Assembly (NCBI GenBank): GCA_964434585.1
Contig: CAYSVN010000013.1
Span: 1 to 24,056, forward strand
Source: CAYSVN01 sp964434585
GTDB taxonomy: Bacteria > Patescibacteriota > Gracilibacteria > Peribacterales > Peribacteraceae
Direction: 5' to 3'
DNA length: 24,056 nucleotides
Part shown: piece after piece, positions 15,736 to 21,897 of the stretch
Layout of the letters: each line of letters opens with the position of its first letter
Numbering within the stretch: position 1 is the stretch's first letter
The notes under the pieces: generated by a model
Told to the model about the DNA's origin: nothing
Database searches by the model: none
The model's input: the letters and a program-made list of their open reading frames with translations, nothing else
Program-made: the position numbers and the translations under genes

Positions 15736-17259
15736 TACAATACAATCATCACTTTCAGTCACTTGCTTGAATGGGCTTTTTGGCTCCCAGACTAGTTTTT
15801 TATCACGTAAAACATATTCCGAACCAATAGCTTTTAGGATTGCCTGCCTTACATGTGGTGATCCATGTGCAATGGCTTCTTGAGCCAATTTAATAAGTCC
15901 GAAACTTTCTAGTACACAATCAATCCATTTATTAGAATCATCATGCAGATTTGCGATAGCTGTTTGCACCGTTTCTCTCCGCTCTTTTAATTTACTTAGC
16001 TTAGCCTCAAAAGCATCAAGGACCCCATCTCTTTCAGCTTGCTTACGCTCTCCAATATATTCGCCAATCTCGTCTGTAAGAGCACTGTATTGAGATTCGT
16101 AAACCTCTCGTTTTGATTTCTCATTTTTCATTTCACGCTCATGAGTTTCCTGCATGTTTTTACGTATGAACTCTTCGGCGCCATCTTGAAGTTCAATAGA
16201 CTCTAATTCAATATTTAATTGCTTTAGTAATTCACTTTGTCTGATTATTTGTTTACACTTAGTTTGTCTATTCTTACATTCACCATAAACATATTTACCT
16301 TTAGATTGATAGAAGCTTATCTTACGTCCACAATCACCACACCGCACAACCCCACTCATAATAAATAGATCAGCTAAAACATCATTTTGTGAACGTGGCG
16401 CCCCTCTATAACGTTCGTGTAAGTTTAGTTGTATTTTTTCCCATACAACTGGCTCAATCATTGGTTGATGCTTCCCCTTATATACTTCACCCTTAAAACG
16501 AATATAGCCTTTATAGAATGGATTTTTAAGCATGTTGCTAATACTATTCTTAGTTAATGGCTTCTCTGGGACTATGCAGTCATTTTCACGGTCACGATAT
16601 TCTCGTGTCATTAAACCATCTTTGTTCGCCATGTCTTTTAGTTCTTCTAATGAATAAACACCTGTCTCTGCATATGCAAATATTTTTTCAATAATAGGTT
16701 TACGCATTTTATCAAACTCTACATATGTTTCACCTTTTGAGCCTTTATTGATGTAACCAAGTGGAGCACGGGCAATAACTTCTCCTCTACCAGCTTTTTT
16801 AGTTAGAGCAGCCGAAACACTTATTCCATCATCAGCGCTGCGCTTCCAGCTATTATTACTTTCCAGCATAAGCATAAAAATCTGACTAGTGTCTTTCTTG
16901 TTGTACCGATTTCCATTAGAAGTGATAACTTCAGGTATAGTCCCATCAGTTAATAGCTGCATGAAAATACCTGTATCTTGAGGGTTACGAGATATACGAG
17001 TTGGATTATAGACAATAAATTTTTCAACCTCGCCTTTAAGAGCCATAGAGATAATTTTATTGAATACTGGTCGGTTATCTGGCTTATAGGCACTAGCAGA
17101 CTCCTCAAGTAATAATAATGGATATTTTTTCTCATCAGATGTGAGTGAGGAATAAACATTGTTAGTATCTATTTTTTGGTCGTCAATTGACCTAATCTGT
17201 TTATCCTTTTCATCTGTGGACTTACGAGCATAACCGATAATGTATTTTTCATTCTTCAT
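15670..17259 (-). CDS. Large serine recombinase (integrase), C-terminus encoded antisense to tRNA-His
   Basis: Site-specific recombinase that integrates or excises DNA through a 5'-phosphoserine link. Seen: resolvase domain with nucleophile Ser14 in GYARKSTDEKD; an Arg-containing NPTRISRNPQD segment (85-95), where most relatives have DRLSR; GISVSAALTKKAGRGEV (145-161); a recombinase domain with LTKNSISNMLKNPFYKG (235-251); a zinc ribbon with Cys307, Cys310, Cys328 and Cys335; and a coiled coil at about 370-435. The length of 529 is typical. The last 21 residues (509-529) and the TGA stop are read from the complement of tRNA-His, so the gene runs across the presumed attachment site and would end differently in an excised circle. 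It is separated from the upstream gene by a terminator. Activity is likely but unproven. Confidence 0.93.
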   Translation of the reverse strand: MKNEKYIIGYARKSTDEKDKQIRSIDDQKIDTNNVYSSLTSDEKKYPLLLLEESASAYKPDNRPVFNKIISMALKGEVEKFIVYNPTRISRNPQDTGIFMQLLTDGTIPEVITSNGNRYNKKDTSQIFMLMLESNNSWKRSADDGISVSAALTKKAGRGEVIARAPLGYINKGSKGETYVEFDKMRKPIIEKIFAYAETGVYSLEELKDMANKDGLMTREYRDRENDCIVPEKPLTKNSISNMLKNPFYKGYIRFKGEVYKGKHQPMIEPVVWEKIQLNLHERYRGAPRSQNDVLADLFIMSGVVRCGDCGRKISFYQSKGKYVYGECKNRQTKCKQIIRQSELLKQLNIELESIELQDGAEEFIRKNMQETHEREMKNEKSKREVYESQYSALTDEIGEYIGERKQAERDGVLDAFEAKLSKLKERRETVQTAIANLHDDSNKWIDCVLESFGLIKLAQEAIAHGSPHVRQAILKAIGSEYVLRDKKLVWEPKSPFKQVTESDDCIVWGEIRGSNPPPSGPQPDALTK

Positions 17260-17291
17260 ATAAATATGGGGTAATAATATAGAAAATAGAC

Positions 17292-17335
17292 AAAAAAGCC
17301 TAATGAAAGAGCTGACTACAATGCTTTCATTAAGC
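17292..17335 (-). terminator. Rho-independent terminator upstream of the integrase
   Basis: In minus-strand RNA a 12-bp stem (GCTTAATGAAAG with CTTTCATTAGGC, one G-U pair) is followed directly by six U residues. It overlaps the stop region of the 212-residue gene at 17316 and so separates that gene cluster from the recombinase. Confidence 0.75.
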
Positions 17336-17954
17336 GTTTATTGGTAGAAGGGTTAGTATATAAACCCTCTTGAGTTGAGCTTGAAAGATAATCTGAAATA
17401 ACAGAAAAGTTAATATCATGCCCTAAGTAGGGTGCTTGCGCCTTTATTATGGCTGGTGGCATCAAATACTCATGACAACGTAAAAGCGACCCTACAAGCT
17501 TTACAGGCAATATTTCTACAGTATCTAAATAGCTACTAGGAACAATCAGCTCATTCTTAAAGCTTACATCAGCATCAAACTTATAAGAGTGTATAAGGAT
17601 GGGCATGGACTCCCATTCAATACCCCTAGTAATGATCTCTGTAAGCTTTAGATGCTTTTGGGTTCGTTTTGAAATTTGATTCTGTAACAAGGTATAACCG
17701 TCCCCATGGTGTTTCCATGAATAATGATCGCTCCAAGGTGAAAGATTTTTAACCACTTTGTGTAGATGCTGACAGACATCTTGATCTCGTTTAAAAATCT
17801 TATAAAGCTGAAACTCACTACCCTGTGTATGAATTGCAGTATTGTGCTCATGATTACGACACAAGGTTATATCTCTGTCAGTTTCACTAAGATACATATG
17901 CAAAGCATTAGCTAAGCTGGAAGTGCCTACATCTGACTTAACACCCTTAATCAT
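17316..17954 (-). CDS. Hypothetical protein of the integrated element, 212 residues
   Basis: Function not recognised. It is soluble, with no signal peptide or membrane helix, and unusually rich in His (for example RNHEHNTAIH and KHHGDG in the first half), but without a repeated metal motif. It begins 8 bp inside the 3' end of the DUF5659-type gene, so the two are translationally coupled, and it is followed by a strong terminator. Its position as the last gene of the cluster before the recombinase suggests an accessory role of the element, such as control of excision or maintenance; this is inference from position only. Confidence 0.75.
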   Translation of the reverse strand: MIKGVKSDVGTSSLANALHMYLSETDRDITLCRNHEHNTAIHTQGSEFQLYKIFKRDQDVCQHLHKVVKNLSPWSDHYSWKHHGDGYTLLQNQISKRTQKHLKLTEIITRGIEWESMPILIHSYKFDADVSFKNELIVPSSYLDTVEILPVKLVGSLLRCHEYLMPPAIIKAQAPYLGHDINFSVISDYLSSSTQEGLYTNPSTNKRLMKAL

Positions 17955-18192
17955 GTGAAGAAAAAATACGCTGCTTAAGAGATTTCTGATGCAGAAATAA
18001 TTGTGCTGGCGATAGCTTTATTTGATTTGACCAATATTGAGATTCACACTCTTTAATTGAATTAGTAGAGTCATTAAATACAAATAGAATTCGCTTAGGA
18101 TTACTTCTATCTAAATCTATTACCTGAAACCCTAAGCAGCAGAGCGTTGTGGCTAAATTTAAGTCGCTGGTTTTATATTCATGCTTAATCAT
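17947..18192 (-). CDS. DUF5659-like small protein
   Basis: An 81-residue protein matching the pattern of the DUF5659 family as I recall it: YKTSDLNLATTLCCLGFQV at the N-terminus (family: y.TsDl.lAa.L...Gf), a central FVFNDS (family: FvFeds), then SQYWSNQIKLSP (family: ..yw.g...v.p) and a closing helix with SLKQRI. The family is small, of unknown function, and common on phages and integrative elements of candidate-phyla and other bacteria. It overlaps the following gene by 8 bp. Its start lies next to a hairpin that includes the previous gene's stop codon. Confidence 0.75.
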   Translation of the reverse strand: MIKHEYKTSDLNLATTLCCLGFQVIDLDRSNPKRILFVFNDSTNSIKECESQYWSNQIKLSPAQLFLHQKSLKQRIFSSHD

Positions 18193-18236
18193 AATCTAAG
18201 CATGGCACCTGATATTATCAGGGCTGATCTTAGATT
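18193..18236. repeat. Nested hairpin and direct repeat at a gene junction
   Basis: The outer stem AATCTAAG/CTTAGATT encloses an inner stem CCTGAT/ATCAGG. ATTATCAGG also occurs twice as a direct repeat 19 nt apart (from 18215 and 18234). The structure spans the stop of the 353-residue gene and ends at the start codon of the DUF5659-type gene, so it could mask or reset translation, or bind a regulator. Confidence 0.45.
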
Positions 18237-19291
18237 ATCAGGTAAAGATGATGTTCATCCACATAAAACCAAGTAACAATTTCAGATCTCTTATAATCTG
18301 AAGCTGCTTTTAGTTTATCAATCAAATTATCTTTTAACTTATTTATACTATGATATTCTTGATCATTATTTGTTAAATATGTCTTTATATCTGATACTAT
18401 AACCTCCTCACCATGATGTTCTAGTAAAAATTTCAATAAATATTTAGCAGGAGTATCTCTAATAGGCTGGTGTTTTTTGGGTCCTTTTAAAAAAGAAACA
18501 TTATGATCAATCTGTAAATCTTTAATGGTAAAACTTTCTGATAATTGATCCAACGACTCATCTTTACGGTCATAACTTACAAGTGCTAATTCTTCACAGA
18601 CCACTGCAGCCATACTAATCATTGTTTTAACATCTAAAGCGCCGCCATGATTAAAGAATACATCTATCCATTCAAATGCACTTAATTTTTGTTTTTTAAA
18701 TTGAAATTCTAGCACTTGTTCTAAATCTTTTAGATGATTACTAAACGTTGTCACATTTTTTTCAAACCGTTCAATGTTGATCTTTTTTAGTAATTTTAAT
18801 ACTTTTCTATACTGACTTAGTATTAGCTGATATGGCATATACGTAGAGTCATCAAGTCCTGGATAGCGTTCATCAGATGATGTTGCTCGCACTCCTGATG
18901 CTGTCGTACCTAATGTTAACCATGCATCTCTATCAATAAAGTAGCTATAAAATTCTCTATAAGTCATTCTCGTCCTACCTTCAATAGGGTATAGGTGCTC
19001 CATATCACCCCCTGGAATAAGTGGCTCATCAATTTTTTCATGTAATAATCTTAATGATTGATGAAGGCTATCAATTAACTGTAGGTAATCCTGGCTATTA
19101 GACAACTTTTTTAAATAATTCAATCTCCTGTTAAATTCGTGTTTTACCTCTAAGTGAGTATTTATAAAAGGTAATAATTCATAACTCATAGAGTTTTTAA
19201 ATTTTTCACGTGCAACCTTATCATCATAATCCTTTACATCTATAGATTGAAAAGAATTTCTAATAACTAATAGCTCATCTTTAATATTCAT
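18230..19291 (-). CDS. Hypothetical protein with possible C-terminal winged helix, 353 residues
   Basis: Not recognised as a whole. The first 220 residues are helical, charged and Leu-rich, with no signal peptide or membrane helix. The segment at about 283-353 (KYLLKFLLEHHGEEVIVSDI..., then INKLKDNLIDKLKA, ending WFYVDEHHLYLII) has the helix-helix-helix-hairpin layout of the winged-helix domains at the ends of many regulators. DNA binding is therefore possible but unproven. Upstream, TATAGT lies 9 nt before the ATG and may be an internal promoter. It belongs to the same-direction cluster as the zinc-ribbon and DUF5659-type genes. Confidence 0.7.
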   Translation of the reverse strand: MNIKDELLVIRNSFQSIDVKDYDDKVAREKFKNSMSYELLPFINTHLEVKHEFNRRLNYLKKLSNSQDYLQLIDSLHQSLRLLHEKIDEPLIPGGDMEHLYPIEGRTRMTYREFYSYFIDRDAWLTLGTTASGVRATSSDERYPGLDDSTYMPYQLILSQYRKVLKLLKKINIERFEKNVTTFSNHLKDLEQVLEFQFKKQKLSAFEWIDVFFNHGGALDVKTMISMAAVVCEELALVSYDRKDESLDQLSESFTIKDLQIDHNVSFLKGPKKHQPIRDTPAKYLLKFLLEHHGEEVIVSDIKTYLTNNDQEYHSINKLKDNLIDKLKAASDYKRSEIVTWFYVDEHHLYLII

Positions 19292-19300
19292 AGTGTTAAA

Positions 19301-19306
19301 ACTATA
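19301..19306 (-). promoter_or_regulatory. -10-like box of the 353-residue gene
   Basis: Minus-strand TATAGT with a 9-nt gap to the ATG overlaps the stop of the preceding zinc-ribbon gene. The spacing matches the leaderless pattern; no Shine-Dalgarno sequence lies within normal range. Confidence 0.35.
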
Positions 19307-19589
19307 CCATCTCCTTATCCTTTTTCAGAGAGGAAGAATAATCTAAATCTAAACACTTTCTACAAGCCAGTCCACTTAGTTCATATTCATAGAGCTTCAT
19401 GTGCTTGTTGCCACACTGTGGACAAAGAAAGAACTGCCGATAGCCATTATTAAGGTTTGTAGGTACTCCTACAATATAGATTGGCTGATTATTAACTGTG
19501 CACACTAAGCCAATAGAGTGTTTTGGTATTTGATGCCGAATGTCTTCTATAGCTATCTGACGACAATCGCTAATTAACTGTTTGTGCAT
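19302..19589 (-). CDS. Small zinc-ribbon protein of the integrated element
   Basis: A 95-residue protein with a four-Cys zinc ribbon: FFLCPQCGNKHMKLY (Cys56, Cys59) and GLACRKCLDLDYSS (Cys76, Cys79). The layout CPxCG...LY...CRxC..L.Y is that of a widespread phage/mobile-element family of unknown function with a C-terminal ribbon; nucleic-acid binding is plausible. The ATG at 19589 was preferred over an upstream one at 19631, which would add 14 residues lying fully inside the previous gene. Even so it overlaps that gene by 20 bp, so the two are probably coupled. Confidence 0.75.
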   Translation of the reverse strand: MHKQLISDCRQIAIEDIRHQIPKHSIGLVCTVNNQPIYIVGVPTNLNNGYRQFFLCPQCGNKHMKLYEYELSGLACRKCLDLDYSSSLKKDKEMV

Positions 19590-20208
19590 TTTTTGGAGAT
19601 TGAACATTTTCCAAATCCTTAGCAAAGACATCAGATTGTGGCGTAGTGTTAATTTGCTGTAAATTCGCTACAAACGCATTAGTGGCTTTAATGTTCACTT
19701 GAGGTCTATTTACGTTCTCTACCGCCTGTGTAAGCTTTAGAATTTGATTATTAGCCATCTCTATACCCTTGCGCACTTCAGCAAGGTGAGATATTCGTTC
19801 TTTTGAACTATTAAACCTGTTACCAGTGTCAGAACTATCATATTTTAGCCTTTGAAAAGTATAGTCATACGATAGTGCCATTGCATGAGCAGCGACGAGC
19901 CTTTCAAGGAGCATACGCTTTACAGGGGTTTCATCACCATATTGAAGCACTAAATCTTGATAGATGACTTGTGTAATACCTGTCATGCCTTTGTCGCCAA
20001 CGGCGCTACATACACCACCAACTCTAATATAAGCATATGCAGAAACCCACTCTTCCATACGTTGTAACTCTTGTTCTTGCTCCTCTGTTCTTTCTTCAAT
20101 TGCATGGAGTTTATCACAAACCTTTCTGAACACTCGTTCTTTATATTCATGTCTTGTTTCGCCACGTTTTTTACGGGTTTCTTTTTGAACTAAATCGTAT
20201 GTTTCCAT
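19570..20208 (-). CDS. Hypothetical protein of the integrated element, 212 residues
   Basis: Not recognised. The N-terminal 60 residues are very charged and helical (KETRKKRGETRHEYKERV, then a Glu-rich coiled coil). The middle contains LLERLVAAHAMALSYDY, a conserved-looking helix, and the C-terminus is Asn/Gln-rich. No signal peptide or membrane helix is present. It pairs with the overlapping zinc-ribbon gene, so the two may act together. It is the first gene of the element cluster, with a perfect TATAAT 6 nt before the ATG and a terminator of the next upstream gene just beyond. Confidence 0.75.
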   Translation of the reverse strand: METYDLVQKETRKKRGETRHEYKERVFRKVCDKLHAIEERTEEQEQELQRMEEWVSAYAYIRVGGVCSAVGDKGMTGITQVIYQDLVLQYGDETPVKRMLLERLVAAHAMALSYDYTFQRLKYDSSDTGNRFNSSKERISHLAEVRKGIEMANNQILKLTQAVENVNRPQVNIKATNAFVANLQQINTTPQSDVFAKDLENVQSPKNAQTVN

Positions 20209-20214
20209 GCCTGT

Positions 20215-20220
20215 ATTATA
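20215..20220 (-). promoter_or_regulatory. Perfect TATAAT -10 box of the element cluster, leaderless spacing
   Basis: Minus-strand TATAAT is followed by ACAGGC and the ATG. The start point would fall on the start codon. This is the most likely main promoter of the five-gene cluster. Confidence 0.5.
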
Positions 20221-20223
20221 GCA

Positions 20224-20252
20224 AAAAAGAGCAACTAAAAGCTACTCTTTTT
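20224..20252 (-). terminator. Rho-independent terminator of the FxLYD gene
   Basis: Minus-strand RNA forms AAAAAGAGUAGCU against AGUUGCUCUUUUU, with two G-U pairs that become mismatches on the other strand, so the hairpin is built for minus-strand transcripts. It ends in a U-run and isolates the element cluster from the gene upstream. Confidence 0.75.
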
Positions 20253-20269
20253 CTTTATTTTAAGCCATT

Positions 20270-20914
20270 TTATTGCTTTTGCCTAGAGGTTGTAGGAATC
20301 GTACCACCAAACAATTTTTTAAAGGTAATCGTCCAGTTTTCTATTGCTGGATTATCAGTCTCTATAACCGTAAATGGTGATGTTTGACCTGCTAGAATAG
20401 GATTATATTCAATAATGGCAGTTCCATCTTTAATAAAATTACCTTCAACATCATAAAAACTAACGACCACTTGGATATTGTCCATCTTTTTATCGGTAAT
20501 GTTTTTTACTTCACCTGTAACTTCTAAGAAGCTGTATTGACGACTACTACTTGTACTTTGAATTTCTAGCTGCGCTTGTTCCTGCTTAGTTTCTTGTTCT
20601 ACTGGTTTAGTGGTAGTAGAAGTAGTTGTGGAAGCAGAAGAACTAGCGTTATTTGTAAGAGCATCGGTATTGGTTGTTGCACTGACAATACCAATAGCAA
20701 TGAGCGATAAAACAATTTTAATACCTGTTGAAAAATCAACCTTCAAGCGTTTGCTGATAGGCGGAAGTAATACTAGTGATACAGCGATAAGAGCTAAACC
20801 ACCAATAACATTGGAGACAAGTAGCCCAAGACCACTGATAAGAAAAATAGAACCAAAGAGCCAAGCAGAAACTGCTCTAATAGTAACCTTTGGTGACGAT
20901 GATACATCTGACAT
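20270..20914 (-). CDS. Membrane protein with FxLYD-type extracytoplasmic domain
   Basis: A 214-residue protein with three predicted membrane helices (about 14-33, 36-52, 64-80), a low-complexity Ser/Thr/Gln linker (about 85-125) and a C-terminal beta-sandwich (about 127-185). The last has the FxLYD-family pattern: YSFLEVTGEVKNITDKK, VVVSFYDVEGNFIKDG, and AGQTSPF. Such domains are usually outside the membrane and of unknown function, often in envelope proteins. The start at 20914 (MSDVSSSPK) was chosen; an upstream ATG at 20989 would add 25 residues without family-like features. It is transcribed toward the mobile-element cluster but ended by its own terminator, so it may be host DNA, cargo or the element's flank. 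Confidence 0.75.
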   Translation of the reverse strand: MSDVSSSPKVTIRAVSAWLFGSIFLISGLGLLVSNVIGGLALIAVSLVLLPPISKRLKVDFSTGIKIVLSLIAIGIVSATTNTDALTNNASSSASTTTSTTTKPVEQETKQEQAQLEIQSTSSSRQYSFLEVTGEVKNITDKKMDNIQVVVSFYDVEGNFIKDGTAIIEYNPILAGQTSPFTVIETDNPAIENWTITFKKLFGGTIPTTSRQKQ

Positions 20915-20998
20915 AAGTAAATGGGGTAAGGAAATAGATATGGTTACCCAAAAAGGGATACCACAGGTTGGTATCACTAAAGAGGACATCCGAACCTG

Positions 20999-21120
20999 GC
21001 TTCCTCGTTTATCCTAACTCCATAGAGCGTAGACTATACGAGCAGGAACAGATGCCCACTTAAATAGTCGGTACTCTAGGCAAAATAGCCATAGGAGTGT
21101 TTTTAGGATAATGAGGAAGC
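20999..21120. repeat. Inverted repeat with 18-19-nt arms
   Basis: The left arm GCTTCCTCGTTTATCCTAA (20999-21017) matches the right arm TTAGGATAATGAGGAAGC (21103-21120), with one mismatch and one gap, around an 85-nt spacer. Partial complementarity continues inward (CTCCATAG against CCATAGGAG). No flanking target duplication is seen. It could be a small transposon-like relic, a structured RNA or a recombination site. Confidence 0.6.
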
Positions 21121-21251
21121 ACTAGTAATGTACTATTGTTTAGATGCTTTTCCAAGGTTTTTATATTCAAAGCTTTATCAATCTCATTTGTATAAACACA
21201 TAGTTGTTTAAATACCCACATCCAATAGACAATTGATAAAAATAACCATAG

Positions 21252-21257
21252 TATGAT
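21252..21257 (+). promoter_or_regulatory. -10 box of the copper/metal gene cluster, leaderless spacing
   Basis: TATGAT lies 7 nt before the ATG. An overlapping TAGTAT (21249-21254) has a better -35 partner, TAGACA at 21226-21231 with a 17-nt spacer. Both place the start within a few nucleotides of the ATG. No metal-regulator operator was recognised. Confidence 0.4.
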
Positions 21258-21264
21258 TCCATAA

Positions 21265-21645
21265 ATGAGAATTAAAAATGTAATCTCTGGCTTAATCTCA
21301 ATGTATATAGTGCTAACACCATGTTTAGCGCTTGGACATCATACTAATGCTGACAACAGTCAGCCTCATGTACAACATGGCATTGCTAACTCTGAACATC
21401 ATTCAGGAGATGGGCATGATGAAGATAGCAACAACTGTAATACAGAATGTTGCTGTGATGAATTAGTAGCTGTTACAAATGTAGATAATAAGCTCTTTAT
21501 ATTTAGTGCGCTTCCAATTTGGAACAGTGTAGACCTGATACAACTTTCAACCTTACATAAAAAAAATGATACGAGCCTTGCGCGAGATGGTCCAATATTT
21601 GAACAAGCAAAAATGTACTCATCAACAATTGCAATGAGAACGTAG
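21265..21645 (+). CDS. Exported His/Cys-rich small protein, probable metal binder
   Basis: A 126-residue protein with an N-terminal signal sequence (hydrophobic about 6-23) followed by a dense run of likely metal ligands: GHHTNAD, PHVQHG, EHHSGDGHDED and NCNTECCCDE. The second half has no recognised domain. It resembles in form the small exported His/Cys-rich proteins of copper-resistance clusters (CopL/DUF2946-type), but I cannot show homology. It is the first gene of a three-gene plus-strand module ending in a multicopper oxidase, so copper binding or sensing outside the membrane is the best guess. Confidence 0.7.
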   Translation: MRIKNVISGLISMYIVLTPCLALGHHTNADNSQPHVQHGIANSEHHSGDGHDEDSNNCNTECCCDELVAVTNVDNKLFIFSALPIWNSVDLIQLSTLHKKNDTSLARDGPIFEQAKMYSSTIAMRT

Positions 21646-21690
21646 AAAGTGATTCTAGCTAAATTTACTTACTTTTTACCTACTTTTAAA

Positions 21691-21882
21691 ATGAAAAAAT
21701 TTCTTTCTTCAATTTGTATATTTTCTTTTGTGATTCTTTTAAGTGCGTGCTCTAGCGAGCTAAGCCCAGCACCAACAGAGGGTGAACAGAATATGGCTGA
21801 CATGATGGGTATTTCTGTAGAAGAACTACGCAATCAAACCCCAGAAGAGCACATGAAAGCCATGCAAGAAATGATGAAATAA
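21691..21882 (+). CDS. Tiny lipoprotein sharing a Met-rich module with the oxidase
   Basis: A 63-residue precursor: Lys-rich N-terminus, hydrophobic helix and lipobox LLSAC with Cys20 as the lipidated residue, leaving a mature chain of only 44 residues. Nearly all of the mature part (31-63) is a helix-rich module with MADMMGIS, EELRNQTPE and HMKAM, which recurs in the next gene with 27 of 33 residues identical. Six Met and one His suggest copper(I) binding, but that is inference. The start was placed at the ATG giving a normal lipoprotein signal; an upstream GTG at 21649 would add 14 residues. It lies 15 bp before the oxidase gene. Confidence 0.75.
   Translation: MKKFLSSICIFSFVILLSACSSELSPAPTEGEQNMADMMGISVEELRNQTPEEHMKAMQEMMK
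21781..21879 (+). repeat. Met-rich 33-residue module, copy 1 (lipoprotein)
   Basis: Encodes residues 31-63 of the lipoprotein. It aligns without gaps to 22441-22539 in the oxidase gene. The DNA has diverged mostly at third codon positions, while the protein differs at six of 33 sites, mostly conservative changes. Confidence 0.9.
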
Positions 21883-21897
21883 TTACCCTTTACTATT

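Larger units (their letters stand above)
15736..20208 (-). mobile_element. Integrated element at tRNA-His (minimum extent; right end unknown)
   Basis: The segment next to the tRNA consists of a serine recombinase and five same-strand genes with no housekeeping function, including a DUF5659-type and a zinc-ribbon protein of the sort found on phages and integrative elements. This is the layout of an element inserted at a tRNA. I found no second copy of the tRNA 3' end in the window, and serine recombinases need only a very short shared core, so the right boundary cannot be placed. The FxLYD and copper genes may or may not belong to it. No conjugation, replication or capsid gene was recognised. 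Confidence 0.55.
20915..21264. other. Intergenic region between the FxLYD and copper genes
   Basis: No supported gene. It contains a tiny plus-strand reading frame (20940-21017, 25 codons, MVTQKGIPQVG...) and a long-armed inverted repeat (20999-21120). Near its right end, the promoter of the metal-binding protein overlaps TAGTAT and TATGAT boxes. Its function is unknown; it could hold the boundary of the integrated element. Confidence 0.45.

Noticed and set aside
20610..21017. 135-codon plus-strand frame opposite the FxLYD gene
   Set aside because: Most of it is the complement of the low-complexity linker; only its last 25 codons look protein-like and are reported separately as a weak observation.
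20999..21120. Classical insertion sequence or MITE
   Set aside because: The inverted arms lack flanking target duplications and there is no transposase, so only an inverted repeat is claimed.
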